A stretch of DNA of 64,000 bases from positions 1-64,000 of the forward strand of contig CACBGP010000003.1 in NCBI GenBank assembly GCA_902538745.1. Reading direction: 5' to 3'. This document shows, one piece after another, positions 1-9,223 of the stretch; within the stretch, counting starts at the first letter, position 1; each line of letters opens with the position of its first letter. The position numbers and the translations under genes were made by a program. Source of the DNA: an uncultured Pelagibacteraceae bacterium (lineage in GTDB: Bacteria; Pseudomonadota; Alphaproteobacteria; Pelagibacterales; Pelagibacteraceae). The notes below the pieces were generated by a model that made no database searches, was not told where the DNA came from, and worked only from the letters and a program-made list of their open reading frames with translations.

Positions 1-1
1 A

Positions 2-394
2 ATTGTCCTAGATAGGGGACCTTCACATCCAGAATTCCATAAAGCAAAACCTTGGATGAATAGATATTATGTTTTAATGAGGCACAGACCAAAATGGTTT
101 CCATTCAATATTTTAATTCACGAAATGTTAGCAGATGACCATGGGGAAGGAGTTCATAATCATACTTTTCCTTATATAACAATAATATTAAGAGATGGTT
201 ACTGGGAGACACTAAGTACAGGAAAATTTTGGAGACCACCTGGATATATTGGATTTAGATCAGCAAATAATCTTCACAGAGTTGATATAAAACCAGGGAC
301 ACGACCTTTAACAATATTCATATCTGGACCTTTTGGCTTAAGAAAGGGACCGAGGTCAGAATATGGCATTGACTTTAAGACTAAAAAAGATTGA
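2..394 (+). CDS. Cupin-like small protein, 5' truncated by the window edge
   Basis: ORF 56..394 stays open upstream in frame to position 2 (IVLDRGPSHPEFHKAKPW-M...); His/Glu-rich beta-strand pattern (HEMLADDHGEGVHNH...). Confidence 0.55.
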   Translation: MVLDRGPSHPEFHKAKPWMNRYYVLMRHRPKWFPFNILIHEMLADDHGEGVHNHTFPYITIILRDGYWETLSTGKFWRPPGYIGFRSANNLHRVDIKPGTRPLTIFISGPFGLRKGPRSEYGIDFKTKKD

Positions 395-1452
395 TGTCAA
401 AAAACCTTGAGGAAAAATTTAAACTGTATTGTGTTTCTGAAAATTTAGAAGTTAATCATAATCAGGTTAATGTAATTAAAAAATTACAAGACTATTTTAA
501 TCAAAACTTTACATCTACTTTGTTTAAAATCTTTAAAAAAAAAGGTTTAAAAAAAGCTTTTTATCTTCATGGTGGTGTCGGTGTTGGTAAAACAATGATC
601 TTAAATTTTTTTTTTGATTTAGTTAATCAAGATAAGAAAAGACTTCACTTTAATGAATTTATGTTAGAGTTTCATAATTTTGTCCACACTATAAAAGACA
701 AAAATCAAGAGAATGTAGTAAGCACCTTTGTCAAAGATTTAAAATCAAAAGTATCACTTATTTATTTTGATGAATTTCAAGTTACTAATATCGTAGATGC
801 TATGATTTTAGGAAAGCTATTTGAGGAAATCTTTAAGGAGAATATTAAGATCATACTAACCTCAAATATTGAATTATCTGAATTGTATAAAGATGGATTA
901 CAGAGAGACCAATTTTTACCATTTATAGAAATAATGAAAAAAAATGCTATCAATCATGAATTAAGAATTGAAGATGATTATCGAAAATCAAAAGAAAATC
1001 AAAAACAAAGATTTTTTTTTCCGTTAAATCAGGAAACCAATTTTAAAATAAACAAATTTTTTAGAATTATTACAAAAGAAAAAAAAAACTCACCTAAGAT
1101 TTTAAATATTAAGGGGAGAGATTTTACAATACAAAACTTTTATGAGGAGATTTGCAGATTTAACTTTGATGAACTTTGTAATAGAAATTTGGGAGCAGAG
1201 GATTATTTAGAAATCGTAAAAAATTTAAAATTTATGATTATTGAAAAAATCCCACAATTTAACGATATTAATTCTAACCAACAGCAAAGGTTTATAACTT
1301 TAATAGATATTATATATGATAAAAATTTACCTATAGCTGTGACTGCAAGTCAAGATGTAAGCAAGTTTACCTCTTCAAGATCATTACAGGAACCATTTAA
1401 ACGTACAGTTAGTAGATTATATCAATTAACCTCCATGAAATATAATTTATGA
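394..1452 (+). CDS. zapE: AFG1/ZapE-like P-loop ATPase
   Basis: Walker A GGVGVGKT, Walker B LIYFDEFQVTN, conserved C-terminal ITASQDVSKF...-like region; ATG at 394 overlaps the previous stop. Confidence 0.85.
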   Translation: MSKNLEEKFKLYCVSENLEVNHNQVNVIKKLQDYFNQNFTSTLFKIFKKKGLKKAFYLHGGVGVGKTMILNFFFDLVNQDKKRLHFNEFMLEFHNFVHTIKDKNQENVVSTFVKDLKSKVSLIYFDEFQVTNIVDAMILGKLFEEIFKENIKIILTSNIELSELYKDGLQRDQFLPFIEIMKKNAINHELRIEDDYRKSKENQKQRFFFPLNQETNFKINKFFRIITKEKKNSPKILNIKGRDFTIQNFYEEICRFNFDELCNRNLGAEDYLEIVKNLKFMIIEKIPQFNDINSNQQQRFITLIDIIYDKNLPIAVTASQDVSKFTSSRSLQEPFKRTVSRLYQLTSMKYNL

Positions 1453-1871
1453 TACAAAAATTTTATGATTTAAAAATAAATACTAATGGTCAGAAATTAT
1501 ATGAATTTACTGATCTAACTATTGAATGGATTAAAAAAAACGATTTTAAAAATGGTATGATAAATTTAAGTATTCAGCATACTAGTGCATCATTAATTGT
1601 ACAAGAAAATGCGGATCCAGATGTTCAAAAGGATTTAATTAATTATTTTAATAATTTGGTTCCCATGGACAATAAATTGTATATCCATACCACAGAGGGT
1701 AAAGATGATATGCCTGCACATATAAAATCATCAATAACAAATAATCAAATATCTTTAAGTATCAAAGACGGAAAATTATTACTTGGAACTTGGCAAGGAA
1801 TTTATTTGTTTGAACATAGAATAAATCCTCAAAAAAGATCTATCATTCATCATTTTTTAGGTGAGACTTAA
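1449..1871 (+). CDS. YjbQ family protein (secondary thiamine-phosphate synthase-like)
   Basis: HTSASLIVQENADPDVQKDL, LLLGTWQGIYLFEHR motifs. Confidence 0.85.
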   Translation: MIQKFYDLKINTNGQKLYEFTDLTIEWIKKNDFKNGMINLSIQHTSASLIVQENADPDVQKDLINYFNNLVPMDNKLYIHTTEGKDDMPAHIKSSITNNQISLSIKDGKLLLGTWQGIYLFEHRINPQKRSIIHHFLGET

Positions 1872-3289
1872 TTCTTTTTTAAAGTTTGGAAAGCCTCAAG
1901 TGCAGCTTTACGTGCTTCTTCATGAATAACTATTGGCTTTGGATAATTTTTTCCTATAACTGTTTTAATCGCCTCCTGATATTTTATTTCCATCTCCCAG
2001 GGCTTATGTATAAATTTTTTTGGAACTTTAATTAGTTCAGGAACCCATTTTTTAACATATGCACCTTCTTTATCAAATTTTTCTCCCTGTAGGATAGGAT
2101 TGAAGATTCTGAAGTAAGGAGCCGCATCCGCTCCACAACCAGCAACCCATTGCCATTGAGCTACATTATTAGCTTTATTAAAATCTAATAAACAATTTCT
2201 AAAATGTTTTTCTCCCTCAGTCCAATTTATTCTTAAATGTTTTACTAGAAACGAACCCACAACCATTCTTATCCGGTTATGCATCCAGCCAGTTTCATAA
2301 AGTTCTCTCATCCCAGCATCAACAATCGGATAACCCGTCATACCTGATTTCCATGCTTTTAAAAATTTTTCATTTTTGACCCAAGGAAACTTATCAAATT
2401 CTTTTCTATAATTTCCTTTCAAAAATTCTGGAAAATAATTGATTAAACTATGTGAAAATTCACGCCAACCTAGCTCATTAATATATTTTCTGTAACCAAT
2501 TCCTTTCGATTTAATCTCACTGCACTTTTTCCAAATAGTATTTACGTGAATTTGCCCATGTTTGATATAAGGAGACAATTTCGATGTACCCTCGACAGAA
2601 GGATAATCTCTTGCAGTTCCATAATCTTTAATTTTACCATCAATCAGATTTTTTAAAATTTTTTTAGACTCTTCCTCAGATACCTTCCAATATTTTTCAA
2701 ACTTTTTATACCAGTTTTTTCTTGGAAGAATATCTTTTGGTTCTATACAATTTTTAAAGAATGTTAGTGACTTTGTTTTTTTTTTAACACTATAATTTTT
2801 ACTTGGGGGCAATCCTAAAAATTTTTGCTCGGCATTTTTCCAAAATGGAGTGAATACTTTAAAAGGTGTTCCATCATTTTTAGTTACTTCTTGAAACTCA
2901 TTTAGAATATTTCCTTTAAAATATTTATAACTAATCTGATTTTTAACGAAAATATCTCTAATTTTTTTTCCTTTTGCAATTACGTCTGGTTCGTAAATTT
3001 TATTCCAATATATCGAAATATTGTCCTTTTTTTTAATCTTTGAAAATATATCTAGCTCATCACCTGCTAATATTTGAAGATTAATCTTAAACTTAGATAA
3101 TTCAGACTTAAAGATTTCTAATGATTTTGAAAGCCACCATTTTTGTGCTTCTCTTTTGGCATCAAAGTCGCTTTTGTTGTAAATGTATAGGGCAAGCACA
3201 CTATCATGATTTTGAGTTGCGTAGGAGAGAGCAGGGTTATTTTCAATTCTAAAATCTTCTCTTATCCAAGTGATTGCGTTTTTTGTCAT
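1868..3289 (-). CDS. phrB: Deoxyribodipyrimidine photolyase (cryptochrome/photolyase family)
   Basis: WIREDFRIENNPAL start; C-terminal FAD-binding GYPIVDAGMRELYETGWMHNRIRMVVGSFLVKHL. Confidence 0.93.
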   Translation of the reverse strand: MTKNAITWIREDFRIENNPALSYATQNHDSVLALYIYNKSDFDAKREAQKWWLSKSLEIFKSELSKFKINLQILAGDELDIFSKIKKKDNISIYWNKIYEPDVIAKGKKIRDIFVKNQISYKYFKGNILNEFQEVTKNDGTPFKVFTPFWKNAEQKFLGLPPSKNYSVKKKTKSLTFFKNCIEPKDILPRKNWYKKFEKYWKVSEEESKKILKNLIDGKIKDYGTARDYPSVEGTSKLSPYIKHGQIHVNTIWKKCSEIKSKGIGYRKYINELGWREFSHSLINYFPEFLKGNYRKEFDKFPWVKNEKFLKAWKSGMTGYPIVDAGMRELYETGWMHNRIRMVVGSFLVKHLRINWTEGEKHFRNCLLDFNKANNVAQWQWVAGCGADAAPYFRIFNPILQGEKFDKEGAYVKKWVPELIKVPKKFIHKPWEMEIKYQEAIKTVIGKNYPKPIVIHEEARKAALEAFQTLKKN

Positions 3290-3294
3290 AAAAA

Positions 3295-4416
3295 TTATTT
3301 TCTACCTTTAGTTAGCAGTTGTTTGTAGAGTTTAACATCTGCATTACCTTCGCATCCAATAACTAAAACATTTGAATTTTCATCAAGGTTAATCAATTTT
3401 CTTGCCTTTTTGTTATTGCATATTCCAACCAAGGCAATAATTCCTGGTGTAGCGCACTCACCACCTACAATTGAAGTTTTGCTGAACTTTTTATCTTTTA
3501 AGCCAGCTACTGTTTTAGCAACATTTTTATCTGAAATTGAGACGCAACAATTACTAGTTTTTTTTAATATTTGCCAGGGCACAAGAGACATTTCATTGCA
3601 AGACATACCACCCATAATGCTCTCTTTTTTTATTTTTATTTTTTTTAACTTATTATTTTTAATACTTTGAAGAACACAATCGGCTCTATCTGGTTCAACG
3701 ATAATGATTTTTGGAATTTTTTTAAAATATTTTGCTACCCCAGCGACCAAACCTGCCGCTAAACCACCAACACCAGCTTGAAGAAATATATGTGTAATGT
3801 ACTGATTAGTTTGTTTAGAAATTTCTTTAATTAAAATAGAGTAACCTGCCATTGTTAATTGAGGAATATACTTGTAATTTTTTGTAGATACATCTTGAAT
3901 AATTTTCCAGTTATTTTTTTTTGAGAGTAATTGGCATTCTTTTAAGGATGCTTCATAATTTCCCCTTACTCTTATTACTTCAGCACCAAATTTTTTAATT
4001 TCTTTTACTCTTGTTTCACTCACGTATTGACTAACAAAAATTTTACACTGTAATTTTAGTCTTTTTGCTCCCCATGCCACAGATCTCCCATGATTACCAG
4101 CTGTTGCTGATGAAACAATTATTTTGTTAGCTTTTTTTGAAATTTTTTCTACTGCATAGGCACCACCAAGTGCTTTAAAGGATTTTAAGTGAAATCGTTT
4201 TGACTCATCTTTATAAAATATATTCTTAAGTTGGAGTTTTTTATTTAATTTATTCAATTTTAATAATGGAGTTGGACTATATCCTTTCCATTTAGATATA
4301 CTTTTGTGAGAATTGACCAATAAATATGATGGTAAATATTTTAGGACATAGTTTCTACTAAATTGAAAGTTTTTATTTAACAAAAATTTGGAGTATTTCC
4401 ATTTGAGATTTTGCAT
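3295..4416 (-). CDS. Diaminopropionate ammonia-lyase-like fold-type II PLP enzyme
   Basis: YKDESKRFHLKSFKALGGAYAV PLP-lysine motif, ATAGNHGRSVAWGAK, GGVGGLAAG. Confidence 0.75.
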   Translation of the reverse strand: MQNLKWKYSKFLLNKNFQFSRNYVLKYLPSYLLVNSHKSISKWKGYSPTPLLKLNKLNKKLQLKNIFYKDESKRFHLKSFKALGGAYAVEKISKKANKIIVSSATAGNHGRSVAWGAKRLKLQCKIFVSQYVSETRVKEIKKFGAEVIRVRGNYEASLKECQLLSKKNNWKIIQDVSTKNYKYIPQLTMAGYSILIKEISKQTNQYITHIFLQAGVGGLAAGLVAGVAKYFKKIPKIIIVEPDRADCVLQSIKNNKLKKIKIKKESIMGGMSCNEMSLVPWQILKKTSNCCVSISDKNVAKTVAGLKDKKFSKTSIVGGECATPGIIALVGICNNKKARKLINLDENSNVLVIGCEGNADVKLYKQLLTKGRK

Positions 4417-4482
4417 TTTAAATTTTTTTTATGTTCAAACTATAAATAAACCTATATTAATATTTATACAAAGAAAAACTAT

Positions 4483-5433
4483 ATGAAAAAAATATTAATC
4501 ATTGGTGGTGGTGCAATGGGTTCTGCTTTTTCAATTCCGTGTTTGGAAAATAATAATAAAGTTACTATCACAGAACCGTATAATAAAATTTTTATTAAAA
4601 ACTTATCGTCAAAGCAAAAGTTTCACCCCTCACTAAAACTTAATCTTCCAAAAAAATTACAGTATAGAAAATATTCAAAAGATATTTTAAAGGAAAAATT
4701 TGATTTAATTGTTATTGCCCTAAGTCTTGCTGGAATTGATTTTATTGGAAAAGAGTTGAAAGACTTAAAAATAAAAACACCATTACTAGTTCTTACTAAA
4801 GGACTAAAATATGACAAAAAAAGAAAAAAACTCTTAACTATTTCAGGGTTACTCAAAAATAATTATAATGTTGCGAATGTATCAGTTTTAAAAGGACCTT
4901 GTTTGGCTAAAGAATTAGCAAGAAAAAATAAGACAAGCGTAGTAATAGCAAATAAGAATATCAAAATAGCTAAATGGATTGGAAAACAAATATCTACTAA
5001 ATACTATCTAACAGAATTTTCTAAAGATGTTGTCGGAGTAGAAATTTGCTCAGCAATTAAGAATATATATGCAATGGTTATAGGTTCAGGTCAAAATTTA
5101 AATTCTTCATCAGACTTATTCCAAAAAAGTGTAAATGAGATGAAATTTTTAATAAAACATTTCAAAGGAGATGAGACGACGATACTAGGACTTGCTGGTA
5201 TTGGTGACTTATATGTAAGTGCTGTGGGAGGAAGAAACAGCAAAATGGGGGATTTTTTGGGTAAAGGTTTTACATTTGTAGCAGCTAAAAAAAAGTTTAT
5301 GCCAAAAGAGACAGTGGAAGGTGAGCAATTAGCAAGAGAGATTGCTCCTTATATATTTAAAAAAATTAATAAAAAAAATATACCGCTGATGGCTCATTTG
5401 CTAAAGACGATACTATATAATAGAAAAATTTAG
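4483..5433 (+). CDS. gpsA: Glycerol-3-phosphate dehydrogenase [NAD(P)+]
   Basis: GGGAMGSAF Rossmann motif, LKGPCLAKELA, GLAGIGDLYVSAVGGRNSKMG. Confidence 0.85.
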   Translation: MKKILIIGGGAMGSAFSIPCLENNNKVTITEPYNKIFIKNLSSKQKFHPSLKLNLPKKLQYRKYSKDILKEKFDLIVIALSLAGIDFIGKELKDLKIKTPLLVLTKGLKYDKKRKKLLTISGLLKNNYNVANVSVLKGPCLAKELARKNKTSVVIANKNIKIAKWIGKQISTKYYLTEFSKDVVGVEICSAIKNIYAMVIGSGQNLNSSSDLFQKSVNEMKFLIKHFKGDETTILGLAGIGDLYVSAVGGRNSKMGDFLGKGFTFVAAKKKFMPKETVEGEQLAREIAPYIFKKINKKNIPLMAHLLKTILYNRKI

Positions 5434-5513
5434 CCTATTAGAAAGTTATTTTCTACAAGCATTCCGATGATAATTCCAACTATCAACGCGAAAATTAATT
5501 TTTTTTTATCCAC
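5430..5513 (-). CDS. Possible 27-aa single-TM microprotein at the 3' end of the liv operon (GTG start)
   Basis: Manual translation: VDKKKLIFALIVGIIIGMLVENNFLIG*; starts just after the livM stop and overlaps the gpsA stop. Confidence 0.3.
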   Translation of the reverse strand: MDKKKLIFALIVGIIIGMLVENNFLIG

Positions 5514-5516
5514 TTC

Positions 5517-6581
5517 CTAGGTCTTTTTACCAAGAGAAGACTTTAAGTTTGTAGACGATGAGATTTTTGTCTTCCATTTTTGTTTTATATTTTCCCATAA
5601 TTTTGCCATTCCCAAAGGTTCATAGATCATGAAAATAATCATCAACCCACCAAATATTACCTGCTCAATTGAGGATATAATTGTAGCATCAATGGCACCA
5701 TGAAAAACGTTATTACCAATGGCATTAAGAAGAACTGGGAAAAGTAAAATAAATGCTGCCCCTATAAAAGCACCATTAATTGTACCAAGTCCACCTAAAA
5801 TACACATAAATAATATTTTAAAAGATAATTTAATATCAAAAGCAACTGGTTCTAAAGATTTTAAATAACAAAATGCAAAAAGTGCACCTGCAACTCCACA
5901 ATAAAACGCACTGATTGCAAAGGCCTGTACTTTTGTTCTTAATAATGAAACTCCCATTGACTCCGCAGCGATATCCATATCTCTAACTGCCATCCAATTC
6001 CTACCCGTACTACCTCTAGCCATGTTCATCGCTAGTAAAGTTAAAACCGTGGTAACAGCCAAACATACAAAATACATGGCTAATGGAGTTGTAAATGGTT
6101 TTCCCAAGATAACTATGTCTTGTGCAGTTATAATTCCTGATGAGTCGTAGTTTTTAAACCAACCAAATTTATCTATCATCCAGATAATGAAGAACTGTGA
6201 GGCCAATGTTGCTACCATCAAATAAATTCCTCTTACTTTTAAACTTGGTAGACCAAATAAAATTCCAAAAGCGGCAGCAATCAAACCTGACACTATTAGT
6301 GAACCCACAAAACCTAAATCAGGTACTCGTAAAATAAGATTAAACATAGCAAAAGCACCTGCAGCCATGAAGCCAGCAGCACCTAAAGCCAATTGTCCTG
6401 TGTAGCCCATAACAATTTGTTGTCCAATTGTAGCTAATGCTAAGCAAAGCCATGGAATTAATATGGAGGTGTACCAATATTCTGTTGTAATAAATGTAGG
6501 TATTACTAATACACTCAGAACCATACAAACAGCTAAGTTAATTAGGTCTTTTTTTGTATAAGTCATAAATACTGGTTTCAT
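5517..6581 (-). CDS. livM: Branched-chain amino acid ABC transporter permease (LivM family)
   Basis: GYTGQLALGAAGFMAAGAFA, RGIYLMVATLASQF, CILGGLGTINGAFIGAAF. Confidence 0.9.
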   Translation of the reverse strand: MKPVFMTYTKKDLINLAVCMVLSVLVIPTFITTEYWYTSILIPWLCLALATIGQQIVMGYTGQLALGAAGFMAAGAFAMFNLILRVPDLGFVGSLIVSGLIAAAFGILFGLPSLKVRGIYLMVATLASQFFIIWMIDKFGWFKNYDSSGIITAQDIVILGKPFTTPLAMYFVCLAVTTVLTLLAMNMARGSTGRNWMAVRDMDIAAESMGVSLLRTKVQAFAISAFYCGVAGALFAFCYLKSLEPVAFDIKLSFKILFMCILGGLGTINGAFIGAAFILLFPVLLNAIGNNVFHGAIDATIISSIEQVIFGGLMIIFMIYEPLGMAKLWENIKQKWKTKISSSTNLKSSLGKKT

Positions 6582-6584
6582 AAA

Positions 6585-7493
6585 TTAAACTCTCCTTATA
6601 ATTTTTTCTCCAAATAAACCTTCGGGTCTATATAATAAAAAGAATATTGCCAACACGTAAGGAGCCCAACCTTCAATCGCGCCACCAAAAAAAGGACCAA
6701 TGTATACTTCTAAAACTTTCTCTACTGCCCCAATGATTAAGCCACCAATAATTGCACCTGGAATAGATGAAAAGCCACCTATAATTAAAACTGGTAAAGC
6801 TTTTAAAGCCAAATCAACAAGAGCAAATTGAACACCAGCTCTTGCACCCCACATACATCCTGCAACTAATGCTACAACTCCAGCAGCAGACCAAACTAGT
6901 AACATAATGTGTTTTAAAGGAATACCTATTGAACTAGCGGCACCTGCATCATCTGCAACAGCTCTCAAACCAAGACCAATTTTCGTATATTTAAATAGAA
7001 GGAATAAACCAATAATCATAATAGCAGCCACAAGTCCTGCAGTAATATCAAGAGCGCTAATGAATAATTTTAAGTTATCAGCGATCCACGGTACTGGAAA
7101 ATCTCCTATACCTAAATCTAATCTTCTTACTTCTACTCCCCATGCTGCTTGAGCCAAGCCTTCTAAAACATATCCTAAACCGATTGTGGCCATTAATACG
7201 GTATCTTCGCTAGCGTTCATTAAAGGTCTTAAAACAAATCTTTCAGTGCACAAGCCAACCACTACCATCAAAAGGGCAGCCAAAATAAATGCAAGTACGA
7301 AAGGTATATTGAAGTCTTGCATAAATCCAACAAAAGCAAGAACTGAGAAGAAAACCATAGCTCCTTGAGAGAAGTTAAACGTCGCTGAAGCTTTAAAAAT
7401 TAGAACAAATCCTAAAGCTACCAATGAGTACATAGTTCCAGCAAGCAAACCGCCAACTAAAACTTCCATAAAAAATAATAATTCTTCAACCAT
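6585..7493 (-). CDS. livH: Branched-chain amino acid ABC transporter permease (LivH family)
   Basis: GLLAGTMYSLVALGFVLIFKASATFNFSQGAMVFF; operon context. Confidence 0.9.
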   Translation of the reverse strand: MVEELLFFMEVLVGGLLAGTMYSLVALGFVLIFKASATFNFSQGAMVFFSVLAFVGFMQDFNIPFVLAFILAALLMVVVGLCTERFVLRPLMNASEDTVLMATIGLGYVLEGLAQAAWGVEVRRLDLGIGDFPVPWIADNLKLFISALDITAGLVAAIMIIGLFLLFKYTKIGLGLRAVADDAGAASSIGIPLKHIMLLVWSAAGVVALVAGCMWGARAGVQFALVDLALKALPVLIIGGFSSIPGAIIGGLIIGAVEKVLEVYIGPFFGGAIEGWAPYVLAIFFLLYRPEGLFGEKIIRRV

Positions 7494-7502
7494 ATTTTTA
7501 TC

Positions 7503-8297
7503 CTAGTGTTCTACTCCTAAATAAGCATCTATTACTTTTTGATTTGATCTTACTTCATCAGGTGTACCATCGCCAATAACTTTACCATAATCAAGTACTA
7601 CAACTCTGTCAGATATATCCATAACTACTCCCATGTCATGCTCAATAAGAACCATAGTTGTGCCGAGTTCATCATTTACTTTTAAAATGAATCTACACAT
7701 GTCCCTTTTTTCTTCAACATTCATTCCAGCCATAGGCTCATCTAGTAAAATTACAGATGAGTCAGTTGCAAGAGCACGACCTAATTCTACTTTCTTTTGT
7801 AATCCGTAAGGAAGTTTTCCAACCGGTGTATCTTTAATATCCTCTATTTCTAAAAAACTAATTATTTCTTCAGATCTTTCTCTATTAATCTTCTCCTCTT
7901 TTTTAACTTTAGGTAGTTGAAAAGCAACCTCAAGAAAATTTGTTTTCGTGTGAAGCTTTCGGCCTACTAAAATATTATCTAAAACTGACATTCTTTTAAA
8001 TAGAGCTAAGTTTTGAAATGTTCTAGAAAGACCCATTTGTGCCATGAGATTGGGTGTAATATTTGGAATTTCTTTTCCTTTAAAAGAAACAGTTCCTTGT
8101 TGAGGCTTATAAATTCCATTTATACAATTTAGCATTGAGCTTTTTCCAGCACCATTAGGTCCAATTATAGCCCTAACCTCATGCTCAAGTACATCGAACG
8201 AGGTATCGGTTATTGCTTTAACACCACCAAAAGAAAGAGAGATATTTTTTACCTCTAATATTGGTTTACCTATTTTAAATTTTCTCTCAATTGCCAT
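7503..8297 (-). CDS. livG: Branched-chain amino acid ABC transporter ATP-binding protein (LivG)
   Basis: Walker A GPNGAGKSS, LPYGLQKKVELGRAL, LLDEPMAGMN. Confidence 0.92.
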   Translation of the reverse strand: MAIERKFKIGKPILEVKNISLSFGGVKAITDTSFDVLEHEVRAIIGPNGAGKSSMLNCINGIYKPQQGTVSFKGKEIPNITPNLMAQMGLSRTFQNLALFKRMSVLDNILVGRKLHTKTNFLEVAFQLPKVKKEEKINRERSEEIISFLEIEDIKDTPVGKLPYGLQKKVELGRALATDSSVILLDEPMAGMNVEEKRDMCRFILKVNDELGTTMVLIEHDMGVVMDISDRVVVLDYGKVIGDGTPDEVRSNQKVIDAYLGVEH

Positions 8298-8299
8298 CT

Positions 8300-9115
8300 T
8301 TAATTAATTTTTTTCTTCGTTAAGCTTTCTTCTTTAAGTACATCTCTAAAATTTTTTCTACCTTTCTTTGAAATACCTAAATATAATTCTTTCACCTGAT
8401 CATTACTCAATAAACTTTGGGCTGTACCATCTAGCATAACTCTGCCTGTTTCAATAATATAGCCATAATCTGAATTTTTTAGTGCAACATTGGTATTCTG
8501 CTCAGCTAGTAAAATGCTAACACCTTCTTTCTGATTTAGCTCTTTAACAATGTTAAAAATCTCTGCTACTAATTGGGGTGCTAAACCCATTGTAGGTTCA
8601 TCTAAAAGTAGCATTTTAGGTTTTGCCATCATAGCTCTTGCAACTGCTATCATTTGTTGCTCTCCACCTGATGTAAATGCAGCTTGGCTTTTTCTTCTTT
8701 CCTTTAATCTTATGAAATAAGTATATATTTTTTCTAATTCTTGATTGATATCACCTTTTGATAATTTTCTTGAGTATGCCCCAGCAATAATATTTTCTTC
8801 TACAGTTAGGTGGCCAAAACATCTTCTGCCCTCTAATACTTGAACCATGCCAAGTCCAACCATTTGTGAAGGATTTTGTTTCTCAATTGAGGTGCCATCA
8901 TATTCTATTGTACCTTTAGTTACTTTACCTCTTTCTGAGGCTAGCATAGTTGAAACTGCTTTTAATGTTGTACTCTTACCCGCTCCATTTGCTCCAAGTA
9001 GTGCTACCACTTTTCCCTTTGGCACTTTTAATGAAACATCATGTAGAGCTAAAATAACATTATCATATGTTACTTCGATATTTTTAATATCAAGTATGTT
9101 GGTTGAAGTGCTCAT
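8300..9115 (-). CDS. livF: Branched-chain amino acid ABC transporter ATP-binding protein (LivF)
   Basis: GANGAGKSTTLKA, TSGGEQQMIAVARAMM, LLLDEPTMGLAP. Confidence 0.92.
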   Translation of the reverse strand: MSTSTNILDIKNIEVTYDNVILALHDVSLKVPKGKVVALLGANGAGKSTTLKAVSTMLASERGKVTKGTIEYDGTSIEKQNPSQMVGLGMVQVLEGRRCFGHLTVEENIIAGAYSRKLSKGDINQELEKIYTYFIRLKERRKSQAAFTSGGEQQMIAVARAMMAKPKMLLLDEPTMGLAPQLVAEIFNIVKELNQKEGVSILLAEQNTNVALKNSDYGYIIETGRVMLDGTAQSLLSNDQVKELYLGISKKGRKNFRDVLKEESLTKKKIN

Positions 9116-9152
9116 TAAATTTTTTCAATTATATTTATATTAAATTTTATTT

Positions 9153-9195
9153 AAAGGGGGAGTTAGAATAACTTGATTATTTAAACTCCCCCTTT
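9153..9195 (-). terminator. Strong intercistronic hairpin between the binding-protein gene and livF
   Basis: AAAGGGGGAGTT (9153-9164) perfectly complementary to AACTCCCCCTTT (9184-9195); 12-bp stem, 19-nt loop, T-rich 3' flank on the minus-strand transcript. Confidence 0.75.
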
Positions 9196-9223
9196 AGTAG
9201 ATATTAATTTATTTCTAAATTAA

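Noticed and set aside
535-1025. Long A/T homopolymer runs
   Set aside because: Common throughout this AT-rich genome and inside coding sequence; no sign of frameshift or phase variation.
6340-7368. Extra ORFs within livM/livH (6340..6528, 6907..7152, 7186..7368)
   Set aside because: Overlap well-supported permease genes; composition matches antisense or shifted-frame reading.
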